Shown here: in pieces, positions 47,513 through 57,643 of the stretch
How positions within the stretch are numbered: position 1 is the stretch's first letter
Layout of the letters: every line of letters begins with the position of its first letter
Assembly: GCA_012932865.1 (NCBI GenBank)
Contig: SAXG01000003.1
Span: 992,001 to 1,056,000 of the forward strand
Reading direction: 5' to 3'
DNA length: 64,000 nucleotides
Source of the DNA: Amylostereum areolatum
Lineage: Eukaryota; Basidiomycota; Agaricomycetes; Russulales; Stereaceae
Made by a program: the position numbers and the translations under genes
Notes under the pieces: generated by a model
Seen by the model: only the letters and a program-made list of their open reading frames with translations
Told to the model about the DNA's origin: nothing
Databases searched by the model: none

Positions 47513-50379
47513 CTAGGATTCGGTCTCGCGAACGATACGCATGAGGTCATCTAGCATCTCCCTTTTCTCGCGTTCATTCACTCCGGGTGAGGGGGCGGTA
47601 TCCAGGAGCCTGCGTACCCGCATCAACAGGCCTGCAGACCCTTCAAGAGGGATGATCTCCGCATCGAACCGGCGCACATCTACACGACACCGTGAGTCCG
47701 CCTGATCTGCAATTTTCAACGAAGAGCTGACTTACACTTCTTGAAGGCCTCGAACCCCGCCTCTCCCAAGACGTCCTTGTATCGTCCCGTCACCTCGCGG
47801 TCGCGCTTTCGATGTGCGCCCGTGGTCGCCGAGTGACCGCCTCCAGCTCCCACATAACCAAATTCTCGTAGCCGCTCGCGCGCCTCTCTCTCGCCTTCCC
47901 GCATATGTCGCTCTCTTTCAGGTTCTCTGTCCTTTTCGCTTCTCCATTCCCGAACTTTGATCTTGGATGGCGCCCATGTCAGTCCAAGGCCCAACTCAAC
48001 TTCTCGAGCTTCCCATCGACCTTCTCCTCTGGAGCGTGAACGTTCGTTCTCACGATGTTCAGCCGACGCCGCACGTTCCCGCTCCTTCCGACTGTCGAAG
48101 CTGGACTTGCCTCTCCCGTCGCTGGTGTTCGCTGGCGATGCGCGTCCGTTGCTTGCTCCACTTCCACTTGTCGCGCTCTCAAACGCAAATGGAGGATGCA
48201 TACCAGCACGAACCCATCCTGTCGTACGGTTCTTGCGCCCCCAACTTCCTGTGCCACCATTCTGTGGAAGAACGCCAGCAGTGTTGGTACCAGGGGTAGT
48301 AGCGGTTGTAGCAGTCGATTGTGAATGTGCGGAGGGGGGTGGGTCGTGCGGAGTGTGAGCGGGCGACACATGTCGCCGAGAAGTATGGTGATGATCCACA
48401 CGGGCACGACCAGAGGCGGACTGGGAATGTGCATGTGTATGAGGTTGAGGTGCTGAGCGCACATGCCTTTCCGCACGACTCTGACTTGCGCTGCGCTTTA
48501 CGTCGGTGTTTCCCGCCCCTATACCCGCAATTCCGGCGCTAGTGGCGGAATTGATTCTTTCGAAGTCGAAGCTGCCGTGCCGTGCTTTACGGGTGGTCGG
48601 AGCCATACCACTGATTGGGACCACCGGAGAAGGGGGAGGACCATCCCTTGAACGAGTGCGAGTGCGCAGGATAGGCACGCTCACAACGGGTTTCTCCTTC
48701 TCGGTGGCCCGCTCCTTTCCTTTATGGCTGCTGCTTCTGCTGACAGAATGTCCGCGAGAACTGGGAGTGCCACCGCCAAAGATGCGTAGGCCAAAAAGAG
48801 GGGAGCATCGACCGTCGCGAGAACGGGACGAGACTGAAGATGGCGGCCGTACGAACTCGGACACCGCTTCATGGCGATGATCAAGTTTGGGCGGAGATGA
48901 ACGTATACGGGGAACAGGGTCAACTGGATTGTCCTCAGAGGTTCGCCGGAGGAGGATGGGGTGGATGGGAGGCACGGTACGAGGTTGAGGGGCAACGACA
49001 AACTTTGAACTGGGACCTAAGCAATGTATGAGACTTGGAGAGCGAACGCTTGTTCTACAGACGTACCTGGTTGTGGAAGCCATTCCACCTTGGCAGGCGG
49101 GTCTTTCTCGCGTCTTCCCTCATTGGGCATGGGCGAGCCCCAACCTGACCTTCCACGGACCGGGCTTAGCGGTGGCGAGCTAACATAGGAGGGTTCATCC
49201 TTCGGAGTCGGGGGACGAGACCTCCCCGGAAGCGTGATTCCAAACAAAGTGGACCCCTTAGCCTTCTTTTTCGGTGGCACGGGGGGAGGCGGCATGCGGG
49301 GGTCGTATTCGGGTATGGTGAATGGGGTGGGAGCATGCGCTCGTGGGGTGTGGGCACGAGCAGGAGCATTGGCGGGTGTGATGGTGCTAACGGTGCCGGA
49401 CGTCGTGTTGGAGAGGGGGCGAGAGGGAGAGCGTGTCGCTGGCTTTGCTCCACGTTCACGATCATGACGAGTTGGTGTGAGGTGAGGGTCGACGTTCGGG
49501 GTCGGAGCAGGGGAAGCCGTTGGGTCGGGTTCGGGGTGGACCGAAGAATTGGGAGTGGATCGACGGGAGGCGCTCTTGGAACGCGAACGAGAAGTAGAGC
49601 GAGACAAGAACTCGTATATCTGAAGGCAAGAGAATAAGACGAAACTGCAGGACAAAGCGACGAAAATGGATTACCTTGGCTTTTCGACTGCGTTCGGGTG
49701 CTTTGTCTCCGGGGGCGCGGGTCATCTGCAATTCGAGGAGGACGTCGTGACCGAGGGAGTCTATGTGGCGTATTGTGCGGTCCTGGACGTTGTCGTCATC
49801 TGGAAGATCGTTCGTGTCAGGATCCGTGGTCTGGGGGAAGCGGGGTGCGCGTTAGCGACGGGTAAAGGTTCGCACGGGAGGCGACATGAAAGAAGAAGAG
49901 AAACATACAGATGATATGTTCCAGGTTGGACTGCGGGGTTGAGAGCGGGAGGTGGTAGAAGAGGCGGTGCTGGACGATCGGACGAGGTGGGCGAGCTGAG
50001 CGTACATGAAGGAGGGGGGGTGCGAGAAAAGCGTGTTCAACACGTGTAAGGCACGGGAACGAGGCGATAAGTTGGAAAGTGATGAGATGAGGATATGTCC
50101 GAGGGATAGAAGACAGGACGCACGTCGTGGGTTATGCTCCATCGTGTTGTCGGGAGAGAGGACAGACGATCTGGCTTTCGGTCTGGGAGTGAACTGGAGG
50201 TTGTGGCCGAGGTCAAAGAACCGAGGGAGGGCGTCGATGGAGGAATCATGATCGCGTGCTGAGAGCGCGAAGATATATTGTTCGGGCGCCAGACGCACAA
50301 CGGTGGGTATTAGAACAGCGACGAGGTCTGACCGGAACAGGACGAGGGCAGAGTTAGACGGAAGCAAATCCACTTGCAT
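47513..50379 (-). CDS. Large low-complexity hypothetical protein
   Basis: I do not recognise a family. Five exons join in frame to about 870 residues. The N-terminal part, starting MQVDLLPSNSALVLFRSDLV, looks folded, with helices such as LLSLGHILISSLSNLSPRSR and SFMYAQLAHLVRSS. A linker DDDNVQDRTIRHIDSLGHDV leads to SRKAKIYEFLSRSTSRSRSK. After that some 550 residues are Ser/Pro/Arg/His-rich, with RSRS runs, TPTP stretches and an Arg/Glu-rich charged helix near the end. The last 60 residues (FDAEIIPLEGSAGLLMRVRR and EREKREMLDDLMRIV) look like a folded C-terminal helix pair. Introns lie at about 47699-47735, 49015-49067, 49623-49678 and 49829-49910. The composition suggests a scaffold or RNA-associated role, which is only inference. 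Confidence 0.62.
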
Positions 50380-50445
50380 TTATTAATTCTCATCAGTCGC
50401 CGTTCCCAAACGCCGTCACGTGGTCTACCCCCACACAATGAGTCA

Positions 50446-52682
50446 ATGACTGTAGATAGGGACGGAGATAAGCCGCCGTGCTCTCCGACTCTCTACCATG
50501 CGACGTTCACTCCCCACTCGGTATTGGGGGGCAGTCAACATTCCCGTCGGGTCCCCAGTTCGTCCACACCATGTACCACCTTGGTTTACTTCTTATCTTC
50601 TCTTTGTAGAAAACCATCCATCGCGCTCGATATGCGCCCTTCGTCGCTCACGAAAGTTCAGACCCTCGACAAGAGTTCGTTCTCATCTTTCGCCTTCTTT
50701 CGCCTCCTCCTCCCGCAGCGCTTAACTCGCCTTCAGGTTCTCTGTAAGCAATCCAGCTACAGGCGGTCACCTTTGCACGTGAGTCCATCCTTTTTCTTTC
50801 TCTCGATTAAGACTCACTACTCTTGAAGAAAGTGTCGCCATACCCACCCCTTCCGACGTGCAACGAACCGTTGTCGATGCCCAAGCCACCTTCGATTCAG
50901 GCGTCTGGTCTCGCAGCTACGCTCATCACCGCGCGACCGTGCTCTCCCGCCTTGCTCGCTCCCTCGCACAACGCGTACCTGTGTTTGCTGAGATAGAGAC
51001 TCTGCAGACCGGGAGAGCGATTCGAGAAATGCAGGCGCAGCTCGGAAGGCTTCCCGAGTGGCTGTGAGTCGAAATTATTTTCTCCGACACACGATCGATG
51101 CGCTGATAGCATCGTTGAACTAGGGAATACTTCGCCTCTCTACTGAGAACGCGTCAAGATTATGTCGCACCAACACAGGGCCAACTTCTCAACTACGTGC
51201 AAAGGGTACCCCTTGGTGTCGTGGCTCAGATCACCGTGAGTGCGTAGGGATTCACCTTGTCCATATCTTCATACTCGCATCGTAGCCTTTCAACCATCCA
51301 CTCTTGATCGCGGTCAAGAAACTTGCACCTGCGCTGGCCGCAGGAAACAGCGTCATTGTAAAGCCGTCCGAGGTATGTAGTCCACCCCACAGTTGAATCA
51401 ACCTGTCATTCTACTCTCATAGATGGCACCGATATCTGTTCTCGAGTTCGCTGAGATGACAGTCGAGGCCGGCCGTAGGCAAACCCCACTTCTTTGTGAT
51501 TTCAGTCTAATGCATTCGGTTTCTACCCACCAGTTCCGAAAGGCGTATTGTCCGTTTTGCCGGGATACGGTGCCACCACCGGAAAAGAACTAGTATCCCA
51601 TCCTCTTATCCGCAAAGTGGACATAACGGTGAGTCGGGCGTTCTCTCCTCGTTTCCTTATTTAGATCCCTCCAGGCAGGAACAACCACTGGCAGAGCTCT
51701 CGGGAGGGTCGTCGGAGCAAATTTGGCTTCCTTCACGGCTGAGTTAGGTGGCAAAGTACGTTCACGTTCTTCGCGCGTGTACGGTCGTTTACTCTCTCAT
51801 AGGCACCCATCGTCATTTTCAACGATGCTGACCTGACATCCGCTGTCAACGGGGCAGCGTTCGCTGCATTTGTCGCATCCGGTCAGACCTGTGTATCGGG
51901 AACGCGAATTGTGGTACAGTCCGGAATATACGATTCTTTTATGACTGCCTTCCTGGAGAAAGTCGAAAGCATTACGCGACGGATGGGAAATCGTGCGCCA
52001 ACTCTCGTTTAACTTCTTTGTCGATGCACTGAACGAAAGTACGTAGCTTTGAATCCTGAGTCAGCCATGGGCTCCGTCATATCCACTCGTCAACTGGAGC
52101 GTATACATGACATGGTCGAAAAGCGCAAATCTGGATCGGTTATCGCAGGCGGAACCCCCCTTCAGGGGGCCTCAGAACTGGACGGATTCGACTTTTCGCA
52201 AGGCAGTTTTTATCCACCTACTGTCATCTCGAATATCTCGACCGACGACGAGCTCTGGAAGGAGGAAGTGTTTGGCCCTGTGGTCGTTGTCAAGTCCTTC
52301 GAGGTTTGTTATAGTCTACGAAAATTTATCCTACAGCCTTGGTTAATAGTTTTCCTCACAGTCAGAGGCAGAAGGCGTGAACCTTGCCAACGATTGTCGT
52401 TATGGACTCGGTGCTGGCATCTGGACAACCGACCTTTCGCGGGCGCACCGAGTGGCTGAACAGTTGCAGTCTGGGCTGGTCTGGGTCAACAGTCACCATC
52501 GCAATGATCCTAGCTCGCCATGGTACGTCATATACGGCTCGTGTTGTAAGCGTGTATTGATAGTTATCGCCAGGGGCGGTATGAAGGAAAGCGGCATCGG
52601 TCGCGAGAATGGTGTTGAAGCGTTTCATGCCTGTGAGCGAGCAGCGCGTCTTGGCATGGTCGATCGCTCACCGACTCTTTGA
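50446..52682 (+). CDS. Aldehyde dehydrogenase (NAD(P)-dependent)
   Basis: Oxidises an aldehyde to a carboxylate. Exons give [20 protein letters not shown], then [61 protein letters not shown] (general-base Glu), [10 protein letters not shown] (nucleophile Cys), [13 protein letters not shown] and [14 protein letters not shown], which together are diagnostic. About nine short introns join in phase. The 5' end is unresolved. A frame from ATG 50446 leads to [13 protein letters not shown], like an ALDH N-terminus, but its exon phase does not match the acceptor before SNPATG (near 50738) by one base. The proposed start lies only 66 bases from the start of the divergent gene, so the true start may be different. 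Confidence 0.88.
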
Positions 52683-53179
52683 ACATAGATTCCCAGAGCA
52701 AGTCAGTTATCATCAACACTTCCACGGTCGAGGAAACGAGAACTCGCGACGACTGGTTTGCCGAAGGGACGGGAGCCAGAAGATACGGATAAATACCTAG
52801 TCGTGCACTCGTCGCGGTGCACGTGTAGGGCAGAGTGTATATCTCTGAAAAGCTGCTTTCGATGGAATATGTCGCTCGAACAAATACTGAAGACATAATG
52901 GTACATCGATGATAAGTACTTACGGTATGTGCCACCATCCTAAGTACTCGATCTACATCGTCGATGTCCCCGGGCGTGTATGCGTCAACCTCAAGGAAGA
53001 TCCTCCTGAAGATTTCTACCGCCCGCAAACGCACTCATCGCCACCCTTGACCTCTTCCGAAAAATCCTTCTGATTGTTTGAGGCATCCTTCACGGTGGAA
53101 TCTGCATTCTACCCCTTCGATCCTGCCAGGCCTGTCGAGGTAGTTGTTGTAGGGGTGGCCCCGACCCTGTATAGCCCTC
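52683..53179. other. Region after aldehyde dehydrogenase, no gene seen
   Basis: About 500 bases. The nearer part is the ALDH 3' end. On the - strand it should include the end of the broken kinase-like gene, whose stop I cannot place exactly. Confidence 0.4.
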
Positions 53180-54190
53180 CTACCTCCAGCGGAAACGGAA
53201 CGTCCGGGCGTCCTCGAAGGCAGTCGGCTCGTAGCCGTACCAACACCACCTCTGGAGAATCCAGAAACTCCCAATGTGACCCCAACCCCTTAAACCACAG
53301 CTCGGTTGTGCCATAAACGAAAGCGACGACCCATTCTCATGGATGGTCTTTGGGAATGAAATCCCCGTTGAAAATGCTCTGGAAGGTGATCTAGGCGCGC
53401 CCTCCCATGTAATGAGTTCGTGAGGATGGATGCTCGGTAAGAGCCAAGGAGGCATGCGGGCGCATAACCACAGTGGTGCGCTATAGGCATGCTCCCAGCC
53501 GGTCAGTGCTAACGTGAGATCACTCGAATCGTCACCTGGGCGGGACAGATAAAGCGACTCATCTGCATGTCGTTGTGCCGTACCCCAAGTTCCCTGCTCT
53601 GCAGGACGAAACAGGCTGTATGACGCGCTTCAGGGGAGAGCGTTCCATGGATGTGAACCCCGTTTGAATGGTAAGGAATGAGAGAGCCGAGGCAGTTCCA
53701 AGTATCGCGAGAAGGACCAGCCATTCTGACGGGCTCCTGAAGGGGGCGTCCGGGCCTGAGCCATTGGGTATGCGTTCCTGCCATTTGGAGAATGCGACGA
53801 GGTAGTCGTGGGTGGATGTGAGAGCCTTTGAGGGTTCCCTATGGAGGAGGGGTCCCTTGTCGAATGGTTGCGAAAGAGGGACGGGAGCACGATGATCGGA
53901 AAAATCTTGAACGGAGCGAGGGGGTGAATAGGCGATATTTGTTTCCGAGCAGAGGGGTTGTTTGTGGCAGTCGAAGAGTTTGACGAAGAGTTCCCCAAGA
54001 CAAGCGTAGACCATCATTATTTGTTTAGGCTTTAGTTCAACCCATACGTCTTCTAGACATTCGCCCGGGATCTGCGGGAGGATGTACTGATAAGTCAAGG
54101 AAAGGATTCGTTCGGAGAACGTTGAAGACCGGACCATTTCGAGGAGTACGACCTCCGCATTGTCTGGGTGGACATTATCGTAGTTAACCG
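53180..54190 (-). pseudogene. Aminoglycoside-phosphotransferase-like kinase, disrupted
   Basis: Segments typical of fungal APH/choline-kinase-like proteins appear in order but in different frames. First NAEVVLLEMVRSS and QYILPQIPGECLEDVWVELK (N-lobe and hinge, near 54000-54150). Then RHNDM, in the position of the HxD catalytic loop (near 53570). Then DESLYLSRPGDDSSDLTLAL and TGWEHAYSAPLWLC (near 53460-53560), which correspond to the metal-binding Asp/Glu region and the family's WE..Y..PLWL pattern. Between RHNDM and DESLYL the frame shifts, as if one base were missing. A second frame change lies near 53740 with no splice signal that fixes it. The usual DxD/E metal site reads GWE. Decayed kinase gene is the likeliest reading; the ends are approximate. 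Confidence 0.5.
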
Positions 54191-55313
54191 TATATGTTAG
54201 GGACAGCTACTTGGGTCCCGATTTCACGCAATTTGTGTCGTTCCAACCTTCGTTCAGAAAAGGCAGTAAGTACGCACCGAGGTTTCATTCGCAGATCGAT
54301 TGCTACGTACCATGGGTTTCGTGATATATGTTGGCCTACCCTAAGGGAAGTGTGCCACATGAGGCCTAAGAGGTACGCTTTGAGGATTGAAGGTGACCAA
54401 GATGATCTGCACCGGGAAATGTTTAAAGATGTCCTGTCCTGCTATCATTACACGCACAACGCACCTGGTCTGCTCAACTGGTATCTTGGCAATCGACCAT
54501 TCGTGGGTAGAAGGGATTTTTATGCTGCAACGCCCTTTGTCTTTTTTACGACCTGAATTTTTGACCTCGATGTCGTTCCTACTCACTCGTGATGCGTACC
54601 CGGCTGCTGCTACTGCAAACTTCTTGAGAAGGGTATTCCGACGCGAGGCAAATGAGCGCACGTTTTTCATGAGGGCTGTGAGTCGGTTACACGGTCGATA
54701 CAAAGAAGATATGGTAAAAAAATCAAGGACGTGGGCTAACGTTGTAGAGGCCACAAGAAAACAAGAAGTTCAGAGGTCTGGAAGATTCCTCGATAGAAGT
54801 AGTAGGTGGAGACATTGGATGCGGCGCGATTGAAGTCCAGCGGGGATAGGATTGTTCAAAGGAGAAGATAGTCAAGCCACGTTACCGAGCAAAAGTGGGA
54901 GAAGACCTGAGGGTAGAGTCAGGATAGAACCCACGACGGCTGCAGGATTCCAGGATCTGGGACCTTGGCATGATTCATGAGGCCCAGGCAGGGAGCTCTT
55001 GTCTATTGACCACTATGAGAGTATCTTTGCCGAGAATCCAGCAAGTATGGCAAGGGACAGGACACTGGACGATTGAGTCGATGTAATAGGCTTTGAGTTT
55101 GGTTAAGTTGTATTTTGCGCCACACCGGAACCTTTGAAATTTGGACTCTTTCAATTTGGACCCACATGATATTACGTAATATATCTTCATCAACTCGGCG
55201 AATGTTATTTTGATCAAGAGACGTACGTCGTAAGTGATACCGCTCGTCTTATTCTAGCTTCATTGTGCTTGACGTACCCCCCTACTCAATTCAGCGGATC
55301 TTTGCGCGTCGCC
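54191..55313. other. About 1.1 kb without a confident gene
   Basis: Open frames on both strands (for example 54341-54754 on -) lack recognised motifs. The region may contain the 5' part of the broken kinase gene and the promoter of Vps60. Near 54921-55020 on the - strand there are sequences vaguely like a tRNA A box and B box, treated separately as a weak observation. Confidence 0.4.
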
Positions 55314-56227
55314 ATGAATCGCATCTTCGGGAGTTCTTCCAGTAAAAAGCCCAAGCCCAGTCTCCAGGACGCCATCTCGTCGGTTCGTGGTCCATCGCCA
55401 CAGGGCTTCCCAGACCGCCTTATGTCGTGACACACAGACAGATGCCAGGGTAGGGACGATTGAGGTGAAGATCAAGAAACTCGACGGAGAGTTGGGGAGA
55501 TACAAGGAGCAGATGAGCAAATTGCGAAGCGGTCCGGGTAAGGTGGGTGAGCTCAACCTCGAAACCACTGTGAACTGATCGTGGTACTCTCATGTAGGAC
55601 GCCATACAGCAACGTGCTCTCCGCACTCTTAAACAGAAACGGATGTACGAAGCGCAGCTTGCCCAACTTACCCAGCAGACCTTCAACATGGAGTCCGCCG
55701 CTTTGGCCACTGAAAATCTGCGGAACACGATGGCCACTGTAGACGCTATGAAGCAAGCAAACAAGGAACTACGAAAACAGTACGGGAAAATCGATGTTGA
55801 CAAGATAGAGGTGCGTTGGAATACTATCGGCAGTCAGGTGGAAGACATACGCCAAATCATTTAGAACATGCACTATGACATGGAAGATCTACTGGAACAG
55901 GCAAACGAGATACAGGAGACATTAGGGCGGTCGTATGCTGTTCCTGACGAGGTTGACGAGGCTGATTTAGCAGCAGGTACTTCTCTCTGTGTTCATTCCT
56001 CGTCGTGGCACCAAATTGTGTTTATAGAACTTGACGCATTGGCTTTGGAGGAAGAGGAGGAGGGAACCTCGTATCTTGCGGACCTGAACAAAGCTCCCGA
56101 TTTTATCGACGAACCCCCTCTAGATCTCCAAGAGGCAAGGCCGTCCTCTCCTCTTCATAATACAACGCTGATGCTCTTCATACAGCAATCACCTGCACAC
56201 CTAGAGGCTGTGAAGACCACGGCTTGA
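55314..56227 (+). CDS. VPS60: ESCRT-III protein Vps60/CHMP5
   Basis: An ESCRT-III-related subunit that binds Vta1/LIP5 and promotes Vps4 activity on endosomes. It starts MNRIFGSSSSKKPKPSLQDA and has the SNF7-type helices: TDARVGTIEVKIKKLDGELG, AIQQRALRTLKQKRMYEAQL and LRNTMATVDAMKQANKELRK. The acidic C-terminal half includes YDMEDLLEQANEIQETLGRS and LDALALEEEEEGTSYLADL. Introns occur at about 55383-55438, 55540-55597, 55811-55864 and 55978-56028. A further 57-base stretch (about 56133-56189) could be a GC-AG intron with a perfect GCAAG donor. Both spliced and unspliced forms stay in frame, and the spliced version looks more like the family's short tail. The frame is intact. Confidence 0.9.
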
Positions 56228-56387
56228 CCCAGTGTTTCATTATTTCCTATGGTGAGAGATGTATAGATTATTTGTGTATGTTGGAGTAGTAGTTTTCCCA
56301 TAGTAAATGTAGAAAATGTACCACCAGGATGGCATGCAAACAAAGACACTGCATGCAAAGCGAAGAGAATCCTAAGCGTATTGTGCC

Positions 56388-57397
56388 CTACACATTGCCA
56401 CCGCCAGGTTCTGAGAGATTGTGCTTTTTCTTCTTCTTCTTCTTTCGATGCCGCTTCTTCTTGGTGCTCGAGTCAGAAACACCTCCTTGTAAACAGCTTG
56501 CAGACGGTGGACCGGAAAGATTGAGTACAGGAACAGCGATTGTCCCATCTATTTCCACAGATTTGGCAGGGGATGGAGGCGGTTCGAAAGAGGTAGCTGG
56601 TAAAGACGCATTAGCCAAAGTATATGGAGAACTGGAGAACGTTAGGCCAACATTTGCTCGAATCTTTTATTTCTAGAGGAGTTGATGGCGCTAGCTCCTC
56701 AGCGCCCCCCCTATGGATGACGGCTGCTTCCCCCGCTTCCTTGCTTTTCTTCTTCCTCTTTTTCTTCTTGTATCCCGTCGTCAAGTCCTCATTTTTGCAG
56801 GCCTGATGGTCAGTCGTTGCTCGACGGGACGAGCTACCATCGTCTGGTTCCGTGTCCTCCGCCTTGAGCGTCTCCGTAGGTGACCCCGTGCTGTTCATCG
56901 ACCGGGGATCGGCATGAGCACCCTTGCATTTCTTCTTCTTTCCATCCGAGCGGGCAAACGGGTCTACCTTCACCTTTTTGCGGATCAGGGCCGTTCTACT
57001 CTCGTCTTCGTCATCGTCGCTGCCGCATGGTTTCTCCTCCAGATACTCCTTTGATCGCGCGCGTTTGTTCCCTTTACCATTGAGCTTGAGCTTCAGGCGG
57101 ACTGCCTCACGCGTAGTTGAGCTGCCAGAACCTGTATCTGGCAGAGGTGCACCTACACCAAGTCTACGACGCGTCTGGCCTCACGAAATGGATCAGGCAA
57201 TGAGGTGCGTACCGCGGTGGCCTCCGAAGGATATCTTGAAGCTCTTTCTCGTAACCTGCGGACCCTGTACCGTTTGACAGAAGTTTATTGGAAGGCTGCA
57301 TCCACGAAGACACTAAATCTTGAGCGAAGGAAAAAGACATGTCCAGTTGCGCCTGGAGAGTTTCCGTGTCTATTTCATCTCCGAGGGGCTCGGCCAT
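56388..57397 (-). CDS. DUF3245-like Lys-rich nuclear protein
   Basis: Three exons. It starts MAEPLGDEIDTETLQAQLDM. The second exon, after an intron at about 57168-57214, opens with RPPRLGVGAPLPDTGSG, which resembles the conserved RLGLGA core of DUF3245 proteins. DEDESRTALIRKKVKVDPFA then matches the second conserved block. Several runs of five to seven Lys follow. A third exon (after an intron of 55 bases near 56605-56659) ends with another Lys run and SEPGGGNV. If that intron were retained the protein would stop at 56611. The Lys-rich composition suggests nucleolar or nuclear location. Function unknown. Confidence 0.7.
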
Positions 57398-57643
57398 TTC
57401 TGAGCGCGATGTGGGCTGGGATAGCGAGCACGATATGAGGGCCGTTGATCAGAGAGCGGGCACGGGTGGCATTCATGCGCGCGCAGGACAAGGGTTCGCG
57501 ATGTTCGAGGTTGATGTTCAACGTTATGGTGAAGAATTACTAGGCCTGAATACGACAGGAACGGATTTCGAATTCGGCTGACAAATGTAATAAGTATCAT
57601 CGAGAGCGTTGCCTCTAAGAGTTATATGTATACTCTTACCTCG
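57398..57643. promoter_or_regulatory. Shared upstream region of divergent DUF3245-like and synaptojanin genes
   Basis: Only about 250 bases separate the two start codons, so both promoters are compact. No specific site is claimed. Confidence 0.45.

Noticed and set aside
48000..48500. Long + strand frames across the hypothetical gene
   Set aside because: They are antisense shadows of a low-complexity Ser/Arg/Pro coding region.
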